NCBI RefSeq assembly: GCF_021917145.1
Contig: NC_061074.1
Span: 9,860,384 to 9,924,383 of the forward strand
Direction of reading: 5' to 3'
DNA: 64,000 bases
Source of the DNA: Hypomesus transpacificus
Lineage: Eukaryota; Chordata; Actinopteri; Osmeriformes; Osmeridae
Notes under the pieces: generated by a model
Told to the model about the DNA's origin: nothing
Database searches by the model: none
Seen by the model: the letters and a program-made list of their open reading frames with translations, nothing else
Made by a program: the position numbers and the translations under genes
In this document: in pieces, positions 38,601 to 48,257 of the stretch
Layout: every line of letters starts with the position of its first letter
Numbering within the stretch: the stretch's first letter is position 1

Positions 38601-40130
38601 CAGAGGGCGATGTGTGTCGTGGCAACGCTTATACAAGTAAAATAACACAGTGCTGCCGTTCTCCATAGAAGGACGCTTACAAATCCAATACGTACAATGT
38701 AAACAGGCCATAGGGATCTGTATGAGTATGACATTGTAGGAACGTTTAGTTTATGTGTGTAACTTCCTGATAAAAATGCCCGTTATGAAACTCACCTAAC
38801 ATCGTTTGAAATCATGAAAAATTCACTTAGCATCTTCTTCATGGTGTTTTCTGGATCCTTTTTGAATGGAAGTTAACCGAGGTGACCTTTGACCCAGGCG
38901 GCAGCGTGCACGGTGTGGCTCATCATCCTCCCGCCGCACCCGGTGAAGAACACCGCGGCACAGAACGTCAAGATCATCCTGGAGTGTGACGAAGGCTCCA
39001 TCGTGTTCATCTGCTGCATCTTTGCCTACGACATCCTTCTGGCCCTGATTGCCTTTGTCTTCGCCTTCGTGGCGCGGAAACTGGAGGACCACTTCAGGTA
39101 GCTAACGAGCTAGCAGAGCTAGCAGAGCTAACGAGCTAGCAGAAGCTAGCAGGAGCTAGCAGGAGCTAGCAGGAGCTAGTCTTATGTACATCAAACCGTT
39201 GACCCACTGTCACAGTTATAATGGCCGGGTTTCCCAGATTAATTCTTAACGCTAACAGCTTCTTAGGAGCGTTCTCAGAGCATTCTTAGAACGCTCATAA
39301 GAAGCTCTAAGCGTTAAGAGCTTCTTAACAAATCTGGGAAACCGGCCAATGTCTGTTAGCAGGTGAGCAGTTAAGTTAGCAGTTAGTCGGCAAAGCTGTG
39401 TTGTTGGGGTGGGAAACTTTTGGTACCTCACGATTCGATTTGAATCAATTATTGGGGTCACGATTCGATTAAAAACCTATTCACGATTTTTACGAGGTAA
39501 AAAAAAAAAAACAGCATTTTGTAAAGAAATCTGAATCGCTAGCAGACTGATTCACAATTCAAATGTGTTGATTTCCCCCCCCACCCCTGCTGTGTTAGCA
39601 TGCTAGCATTGTTCTGTACTAGTGTATCCTGAATTGTTTGAACACTACAGCAATAATTAGCAACCTACGCCAGACTTAAAATTTCGATCAAAGAGTTTTA
39701 AATATTTCCGACGGTCCCCAACAGTGTGTTATTTTCCCAAAACGGTAACTAGCTAGCAACTCCAAACTTAAGGGTATAAAAACAATCCGTCACCTCTGGT
39801 TTCAGTGAGGCCAAGTGCATGACGTTCGGGATGCTGGTTTTCTTCATCGTGTGGATCTCCTTCGTGCCTGCCTACCTCAGCACACGAGGCAAGTTCATGG
39901 TGGCCGTCCAGATCTTCGCCATCCTGGCCTCCAGCTTCGGCCTGCTAGCTTGCATCTTCCTGCCCAAGGTCTACGTCCTGCTGGTGAAGCCCGAGCGCAA
40001 CACGGAGGAGATGATTCGTCCTCGCGTCAAGATACGGGACGGCTCCTCCACTGGTACCTCCGCGTCACTGACGACCACCGCTACGGAGATGAACGCCACC
40101 ACCATGTCTACAGTGGCCCTGGATGACTAG
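32628..40130 (+). CDS. vmn2r1: Class C GPCR, V2R/OlfC-type (probable vmn2r1/olfcc1)
   Basis: Putative chemosensory receptor of the CaSR/V2R family. Fourteen exons: 32628-32869, 33309-33600, 33825-34067, 34399-34590, 34909-35034, 35192-35382, 36067-36187, 36294-36521, 36776-36899, 37689-37849, 38043-38238, 38395-38636, 38898-39097, 39806-40130; 960 aa. A signal peptide ([19 protein letters not shown]) precedes the Venus-flytrap domain, with [16 protein letters not shown] and ASEAW. A nine-cysteine domain follows ([18 protein letters not shown]), then seven membrane segments; TM6-7 include [15 protein letters not shown] and [11 protein letters not shown]. Loop 2 carries a long Ala/Lys- and Asn/Ser-rich insertion. 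Canonical V2R/CaSR genes have about six exons and a single 7TM exon; here the 7TM region is split by four introns. The mouse Vmn2r1-7 cluster beside Gmps supports the symbol; protein similarity to CaSR leaves other OlfC names possible. Confidence 0.88.
34181..34324. mobile_element. Fold-back MITE in V2R intron 3
   Basis: A near-perfect palindrome begins GGCCGGGTTTCCCAGAT and ends ATCTGGGAAACCCGGCC. Arms consist of AAGAGCTTCTTAGGAGCG-type sequence and its complement. A second copy is at 39.22 kb. Confidence 0.85.
34738..34905 (+). repeat. tRNA-derived SINE ending at the V2R exon 5 acceptor
   Basis: The head has TGGCTGAGCGGTTAGGGAG and GGTTGCCGGTTCGATTC. The tail TCTGGATAAGAGCGTCTGCT then AAATGACTAAATG runs directly into TGCAG, the acceptor of exon 5 (34909). 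Same family as 9.14 kb. Confidence 0.9.
35371..35950 (+). repeat. 31-33-bp array copying the V2R exon 6 donor
   Basis: About 18 tandem units contain CATCACATACAGGTAGGCAC and then ACTCTACACTG. The first unit is the real exon end and donor (exon ends 35382). Nearly every unit repeats the perfect CAG|GTAGGC site. Confidence 0.95.
36900..37566. repeat. 15-bp CTGTCACTGCACCC array after the V2R exon 9 donor
   Basis: Roughly 40 units of CTGTCACTGCACCCN, some with an inserted CTGCA, begin within about 15 bp of the exon 9 donor and fill most of intron 9. It creates open frames of about 300 codons. Confidence 0.93.
39099..39180. repeat. GAGCTAGCAG short array after the V2R exon 13 donor
   Basis: About eight 9-11-bp units based on GAGCTAGCAG start immediately after the donor of exon 13 (GTAGCTAACG). 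Confidence 0.85.
39223..39347. mobile_element. Fold-back MITE in V2R intron 13 (second copy)
   Basis: Begins GGCCGGGTTTCCCAGATTAA and ends AATCTGGGAAACCGGCC, with internal palindromic arms. Same family as 34.18 kb, more diverged. Confidence 0.85.
39400..39590. repeat. Interspersed repeat with ACGATTCGATT motifs
   Basis: Contains TGGTACCTCACGATTCGATT and a second GGGTCACGATTCGATT. Such segments are dispersed in fish genomes, as remembered. The class is uncertain. Confidence 0.4.
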
Positions 40131-40153
40131 GGTTAGGATATCGACACACGTTC

Positions 40154-40184
<31 letters not shown>

Positions 40185-42281
40185 CATATACCCATATACA
40201 TATCAATGTCTCGCACATCATTGTATTTTGTTTGTTTCATACCAGTGGGCAGAGTGCAAATTATACAAGTACAATAGGGGGGGTCAAAAATAAAATAAAA
40301 AAATCAATCGCTGGGGTCAACTTCTTCTCCAGGGCGTAAAGTAATATTTACGATTACAGGTACGAACGATATGTAAATGTATCGACCCCCCCGACCTGTT
40401 GTTTTTACCTCATTTGGGAGGGGTCCAAGACTTAATTAGGGCGGTCAAACCCTCCCAAACCCCCGCTGTAATTCGCATCCTGCCAGTGGGAGTAATCTTC
40501 AGTTCTCAGGAAGTAAACTACATTTACATACATCCTTAGCTGCGGTACGTACTGGTAAGCAAAATGTATCTACAATTTCTAAGAAAATAACTCAAAAGTT
40601 TTCTTAGGATTTTTTAAGCAATAAATATTTTGTCAATTAATAAACTACATTTTTAATTGATCAGTAATTGATAGGGTATATTAGCTTGAGGGGGAAAGTC
40701 TTGGTTCTGTGTGGATCATTTAGAAAGCTACTGTTGTTTTCTTGTGCCTTCCCATCTTAGTTTTAGAATCATCTTTCTGTATAACAGGTGACAATGTAAG
40801 TTAACCACACTGTGAATGTCTTCATAGAAAATAAACCTCTATTGGATTCTCAGATATCACCATTGTATGTTTGTTTCTTCTTCAACTGCTACTACAATTT
40901 TTATAGAAATTTCTAAACAATAATGGATTACCTTGCTGGCCAGTAATTGTCGACGGCTAACAGACTGTTAAACTGAAAACGCTATGCTAAGATATCCACG
41001 CAAAGATTTTAGAAGCCACCTGGTTCAATAGGATCCAACTGCAGTGCCCCATCCTCAGGCCCCTCTAAACCGAACTCTCTCCCCGCCCCTGTATGGAAGC
41101 TAATCAGTGACACAATGTTTTAAATTCCCCTCTTTAAAATGTAAATATAAATGTATTTCAAGGTTTAAAAAAAAAGAAAGAAATGTGAAGAAAAAAAATC
41201 TTGCCCTCCTGCTTACACAATAAACCCCAATCTTTTCTTTCTTTCACACTATCTCTTTGTCTCTCTCAGTCTCTCTCACAGTCTTTCTCATTCTTTACCT
41301 TGCTCCCTAACTTTCCCTCTTGTCTCCCTCTCTCCTCACTTCACCTGTTTCAACTTTTACACACCATGAACCCAGTGTGGAAAGTTGTCAAGACATGCAG
41401 CTGTGTGTGTTTGTGTGTTTGTATATATGCGTGCGGAAATGCATGGTCCCACTTTCCACGAATCGGAGATGGTCGTAATTGTAATAGTCGACCTGGATCT
41501 GCCATAAATTCTGTCGTTGACAGATCAGTGATGGAATGTGCCAGGAGAATTTACAGAGGTCAACTGGTGAGCTGAACTGGATCAATGACTCTAAATCTAT
41601 TTCTGAGCATCTACCACACTCAATGCCTTATGTGTGTGAGTTTGTGTGTGTGTGTGCGTGTGTCTGTTTAGGTCTGTTTTTCAGACACATTGGAACATTG
41701 TGATCTAAGGACCTGTACACAGACGTGGCTGCTTGACACAAGATAATGTGTGTGCGTGTGTTTGTCTGTCTGTGTGTTTGTGTGTCTGTGTGTGTGCGAG
41801 CGTGTTTGTGTGTATGCGATGACTTAGCATCTGCTTACAATCTGAATGTAAACTATAATGTGAAGCATGCCAGTCACGCCTCACACATCGACAGACTCAC
41901 ACCTTTAGAGATCTGTTTCAGTGTGTGTGTGTGTGTGTGTGTGTGAATACGATCTCTGTCATGACATCAGCAGTGTTGGCAGACAGGTCCTAAATCACCC
42001 AGGCTACTGATGCTGCTCAGTCCTACTATCAGATAGGTTGGACAAAGATGTTACAGTTATCTTCTAAAATCTTTACTCCAATTTCCTGCGTTGTCCTGCA
42101 CTTTTGAAACGCGAAAAACGCTGTGTTATCCCCACACATGCCCAAACTTCCTGCCCACACAGGAAGTTGCTTCCTGACTGTCCATGCTTACATCCCTAAA
42201 TGGACCTCTGGATGATTGATAATAACATAAGACACAGTGACACATTGTAAATTAGTCTGGGAGATGCGGCCAACAAACAAG

Positions 42282-42315
42282 CACACACACACTGGGACAC
42301 ACACACACACCCACT

Positions 42316-42352
<37 letters not shown>

Positions 42353-42552
42353 GGACACACACACACACACTGGGACACACACCCACACACTGGGACACAC
42401 ACACACACACACACACACACTGGGACACACACACACACACTGGGACACACACACACACACACACACTGGGACACACACACACACACACACACTGGGACAC
42501 ACACACACACACTGGGACACACACACACACTGACACACACACACACACTGGG

Positions 42553-42592
<40 letters not shown>

Positions 42593-43030
42593 GGACACAC
42601 ACACACACACTGGGACACACACACACACACACTGGGACACACACACACACACTGGGACACACACACACACACTGGGACACACACACACACTGGGACACAC
42701 ACACACACACTGGGACACACACACACACACACACACTGGGACACACACACACACACTGGGACACACACACACACACTGACACACACACACACACACTGGG
42801 ACACACACACACACACACACACTGGGACACACACACACACACTGGGACACACACACACACACTGGGACACACACACACACACTGGGACACACACACACAC
42901 TGGGACACACACACACACACTGGGACACACACACACCCACTGGGACACACACACACACACTGGGACACACACACACACACTGGGACACACACACACCCAC
43001 TGGGACACACACACACACTGACACACACAG
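42282..43030. repeat. ~750-bp CACACA/CTGGGA compound array
   Basis: (CA)n blocks of 10-40 bp are separated by CTGGGA (once or twice CTGA) at about 40 points. Units of roughly 16-26 bp repeat in near-tandem order. It yields false Cys/Val-rich frames of about 280 codons on the minus strand. Confidence 0.95.
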
Positions 43031-43359
43031 ACACAGCACTGTTTACCGACTTACGACTTCTGAATCCCTAATGAAAGTAGAGGAAGTACAGATAAACACT
43101 TAATCGCTTAGCAACAGACACTCAAGAGCCGCAGTGTTGTCAAGGTGATCGCTGAGATGAGATCGACTGCTCTGCCCTTGTGATTAATCATTGTAGCAGC
43201 TGTGTTTGGGTGAGCTCACTTATGCGTCCTTCAACAACTTCAGTCCAAAACTTTGTCTGACCTCTTTGTGTGTTTGTGTTTAGTGCAGGTCTTTCCTACA
43301 TTCCCTCTACAATATCTGGTTAATAAAGGAGAGTATTGGCTGTCTGAGGTCCACCCTGC

Positions 43360-43492
43360 TTTAACTTGTGCCATGCCAAATGACCTTGTGTCCTTGGGCA
43401 AGGCACTTCACCCTACTTGCCTCGGGGGGTACTGTACTTACTGTAAGTTGCTCTGGATAAGAGCGTCTGCTAAATGACTTAGTGTAAACTTC
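43360..43492 (+). repeat. Truncated tRNA-SINE (3' part)
   Basis: Has TCCTTGGGCAAGGCACTTCA and the tail TGGATAAGAGCGTCTGCTAA. The tRNA-like head is missing or degraded. Same family as at 9.14 and 34.74 kb. Confidence 0.75.
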
Positions 43493-43914
43493 ACCTGACA
43501 GCTTCTTTTGTCCACCTTGTCAATGATATTCCTGTCAACCACTGGATGACACTTGGACAAGGACAGCCTTATTGAGCATTCTCATGTCATTCCCTCGAAA
43601 CACATCATTTGTTGTTTAATTTTAATGGATCTTACGGAACAAGTCAGTAATTTGAAAGAGCATGTTGTCATCTGGAGGGACCCTGTACAGTCACAGCGTC
43701 TGGGTGTTGAGGGACTGGGGTTCTGGCTGCTTCTCTCCCTGTAGATCGCTTGTTCTTTTTGACAGGTTCTCTTTAATTTTGGGAAGACATTTTTTGCACT
43801 TCTCTAACCCACACATGTACATGAACACACACACACACTTACACTCACACGTTCACACACACACAGTCCCTCAGTTGTAGCTGTCATTACCCCTGTTCAT
43901 TACGTAAAGCCTGC

Positions 43915-44048
43915 GGACTCTCTCCCTGGTCTCTCTCCCTGGTCTCCCTGGTCTCCCTCCCTGGTCTCCCTGGTCTCTCTCCCTGGTCTCCCTGGTCTCC
44001 CTCCCTGGTCTCCCTCTCTGGTCTCCCTGGTCTCCCTCCCTCCCTCCC
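43915..44048. repeat. CTCCCTGGTCTC array
   Basis: Irregular tandem repeats of CTCTCCCTGGTCTCCCTGGT. Confidence 0.85.
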
Positions 44049-44627
44049 CTCTTCATCCTTTCCCTTGCCCGTGTCTCATCTCTCGTTCTTCCTCCGCAGT
44101 GCACATCTCACAGCTCATCTTTCTCACCCTCTTCTACATTCCATCATCCCCCTTTTTTTTCTCCCCTCTCTACATCCCTTCGTTCACTGTCATCCTAAAG
44201 TATTCTATGCATGTCTAATAAAGGTGATGGTGGCTGTACAGAGATGTAAGATAGGCCAGAGCCTGTACTGGTTTGGAGGAGATATGACTGCAAGTGTGCT
44301 TATTTACAGGGTTGTAACTGTAATGTAGAGGATATTGAAACAGGAATATGCTCCTCTTCACTCTCTGTAATGGAATATGTTCCTGGTGTGTGTGTGTGTG
44401 CGTCTGCATTGATTGGTTTTCTGCGCTTGACTGAAAGTGGAGGAAATAGTGTGATAAAAAAAAGTTGCTGACCACAGATCCATCTTCTCACCGGCTTCTT
44501 TGGTTTTATCCTCCATCCAATCACCAATCACCTTTGTCACACACGAAGACGCACACACACACACGCACACAGGGGCTGCTGATGGTGACTGCCTGGTCTC
44601 CCTGTTTCTACGTTGTTTATGTCTGGC

Positions 44628-44631
<4 letters not shown>

Positions 44632-44718
<87 letters not shown>

Positions 44719-44800
44719 CCTCCCTCCCTCCCTCCCTCCCTCCCTCCCTCCCTCCCTCCCTCCCTGCCTCCCCTCCCTCCCTCCCTCCCTGCCTGCCCAG
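44632..44800. repeat. (CT)n-(CCTT/CCCT)n microsatellite
   Basis: About 80 bp of CT followed by about 80 bp of CCCT repeats, all pyrimidine on plus. Confidence 0.95.
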
Positions 44801-46023
44801 GCCAGAGCTGTTCGATCAGGTGTTGTCTTTGTGTGTGTGTGTGTGTGGGTACAGAGTGTAGAGTATCCGTGTCTAGTGAGCCAGTCCTCTCTTGACGCAC
44901 ACCTGGGGTTTCCTGGTGTCCATTGACTGAGGTTTCCTTCTCCATTACAGCAAGGTCACCCATGGAGTAGGCAGTACGGTATCTCTTTCCTTCCCACTGA
45001 CTCTCTCTACATCTCTAGCTCTCTTTGTCTCTCTATCTAGGTCTGTTTCACTTTCACCCTGTCTGTCTCTATGTATTCTTCTTTTTTGGCAGGTACATTA
45101 GTCATGTGGGTATTGTTATCGGCCGTTCAATCACTTTCACTAGATTAATGTCAAGTTTGATGATGCACAAGACATAGAGCTACTACCCACGGCGGCAGGG
45201 TAAGGCTGGTTGGGCTACAGCCACACCAAGAATTGTGTTAGCCCCACCATGAAACAAGCAAGAAAATTGTGTATGTATGACATTGAAATTCAGAGATTGA
45301 TTTGAGCACCCATGACTGTAGGAATTAATTAAATAATGTTGCAAATAACACAATTTTTTGTAACCTTGCGAAACATTGTCAAAAATATTTGTAAAACCTT
45401 TAGAAACGTTTTTTCCTCATAAAAAAAAAAACCTTCAAAACTATTTTCAAAAAATGTTTTTGTAATCTTTCGAACCCCCCCCCCCCCTCACCACCACACA
45501 CACACACACACATTTACCAGCAGGTGGGTACCATCGCATATCCCTGCCTGCCCGGGAGTCACCATGCTCTCATTACTGGTCTTAATTATTCACCGCTGAC
45601 TCAGCCTCACATTTTTCACTTGACCCTCCAGCAGGAAGTGTCTTCTTACTGCTGTCGTCCTGAGAGGCAGCGACACCAACGCAGCCACAGCCACACGTTT
45701 CACCCTTTCAATCTGTGATCAAACTGCTGTTCCCTGGTAACCCAGGTAACCCTCAATCTTCTCCTTGAACGTCAAACGTTCTAACTTCAATTAAAAAGTT
45801 TCTTCATTACCAACTGTGCTTCATGGGCTGAATCTTCTTGATGAGGGTGACTCAGGTAAATGAAGGCACGCTGGCACTGCAGGTGTACTGGCTGCTTGTA
45901 ATGCAGAATGAATCCTGAGACGTCAACGCTGTCCTCGGTGTCAGTAGACTAAACAGTGCTTCATCTGATCTTCACCTCTCGCCTTGCAAGCTGGCATTTT
46001 CATCTTCCAGCATCGTCAAGTCT

Positions 46024-46140
<117 letters not shown>

Positions 46141-47209
46141 TCCTAAATGGAGGGACTTTGCTGAACTTGTAGTACTGCCACACTGATGTTGTGCTGAGTT
46201 ACAGCTGTATGAGCCGTGTGCTCTCCACTCCCCCCCGGGCGTGACAGGAACACACATCTCTCCACACTTCCTCCCCTGGCCCAGACACCAAGCACACTTC
46301 CTCCCTGGCCCAGACACCAAGACTGAGCCAGTCCATCTGCAAAGTCCTTCCCCTCACCTTCAGATGAGACGCTTTCTGGAGTGTAATTTCCCCTCCCCCC
46401 CCCACCTCCCCTCCCCTTTATTTCTTGCAGTCAAGCAAGAAATAAAGTTATTGGGAGAAGGGTAAAACGACTCCAGGGAGAATAATGAATACTTCTAAAA
46501 AGTTGAGTGGGGAAATTTACAGACCTCATTCCGTGGCAAATGCAGCAAAAACATGTTACACACTCAAACACACACACACATACCTGCACGCACACACAGT
46601 GGGGTTGTTTGGATTAGTACCATCTGCATGGTCATTACCCTATGCGAAAGCTTTGTGCTTAAAATGGCTCCAATTACCTTGATGAAAAAGCAATGATATG
46701 ATATTGCCTCCCCAGGGCATGTTAAATGCTCCATTTTGTTCACTCTGTCTTTATGGCCACACTCATCATTTTATGGGCAGCGATTATTCTGTCTCCTTTC
46801 TGCTGTAGAGGCAGTCTGGAAAAACCAACAAGGGTTAGTGCTTTGGCCCTGTGTTGAGGCCTCGGGTGAATGTGTGTGTCTCTGTGTTTGTGTGTGTCTG
46901 TGTGTGTGAGTGTGTGTGTGGAAGCAGATGAGTGTGAAGGTGGCGTTCGTGCCTGTCCCATAGTAAAACTTTGTTCTTGTGACATGTGGAATGGTGTTAA
47001 GACTCAGACACTCAAGATGTTCGTACGGAGTAAAGATAAACTTTTAATCGTTAAAGCAGCCTCTATTAGTGTGTGTGTGTCTGAGCTGAGTTATTTTGTT
47101 AAGGGTTTGTCCCTCAAACAGTTCTGGTTTATAGGGTGGGTTCCTTGCCATGCACTTCGGTGTCTCTCTGCTAACAATGCTATGAGTGTGTGTGTGTGTG
47201 TGTGTGTGT

Positions 47210-47414
47210 TTAACCCTTGTGCTGCCTTTGGATAATTGTGAACCTTCGGGTCAATGTGACCCATCGTCGTGTTGCGACAACTTTACCGAACACAAAAATA
47301 AAGTGATGCATTTTCTTCTAACCTATGCGCTGAGGGGGTTCTGAGACAGCACAAATGTTAAAAGAACACGCTTCACTTTATATTTGTGTTCGGTAAAGTT
47401 GTTGCAAGGGTTAA
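47210..47414. mobile_element. piggyBac-like MITE with TTAA ends
   Basis: A TTAA duplicate lies at 47210-47213 and 47411-47414. Ends are CCCTTGTGC and GTTGCAAGGG. Internal inverted segments (CAACTTTACCGAACACAAA and its complement) form a long hairpin. Non-coding; TTAA targeting is typical of piggyBac relatives. Confidence 0.75.
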
Positions 47415-47946
47415 AAGATGTGCGTGTGTACTTAGGAGCTTGCGTTTGAAGTTGTGTGTGTGTGTGTTTACATTTGAGTGTGTGTGACACCCTGGCATGT
47501 CTGACTCCTTCCCCACAGGCTGGTGACGAGATAAGAAAACAGGATCCAGTTTCAGTCTGAGGACATGTGACATATATAAAAGAGGTGAGGACAGTGCAGA
47601 GAGACACATGGAGAGAGACAGAGAGGGAGACACAGACACAGAGAGAGAGGGAACGAAAGAGAGCGAGAAAGGGAGAGACAACTAAAGCTACACATGAAAA
47701 GGCGAGTAAAGAGTATAAAAAAGAGGAAGAGAGACTCAGCGAGAGATGCACGGAACCAGACAACCAACGGGGGAGAGATCAGCCTCTTAACCACCTGCAC
47801 ATTCACAACCACCGCCGATGTTACCATGACCACCTCTCCGTAGACTTTGTCAACTTCTAGAGGGGCTGTCGCTAAGGAAGCCCCCTCCCTGTCGCTAAGG
47901 AAGCCCCTTCCCTTCCGCAGTCCTCCACCTAGGGGTCCCGGCGGTC

Positions 47947-48212
47947 ATGCTCGCGGCGCGGAGCAGCGGGCCCCCTCTCCCGCCCAAGGTCCACAGGAAG
48001 CAGTCTGTGGCCTCGCTCAGCGGGTCCCGAGTCCACAGGAACTCCCAGGATGGCAGCAAGGACAGGCGCAGTTCCCTCGCCAACCAGGGGGCGCCGCAGA
48101 GACGCAAAGCAGCCATGGTCCGAGAGATGGAGACCGTCTGGTACCTGAAGACGTTGGGGCTGGGGAGGGAGGACTCGGTAGCGTGCAGGACAGGAATGCC
48201 CTACAGGTGAGT

Positions 48213-48257
<45 letters not shown>

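Noticed and set aside
42188-43039. Cys/Val-rich frames of about 280 codons on minus
   Set aside because: By-product of the CA/CTGGGA array.
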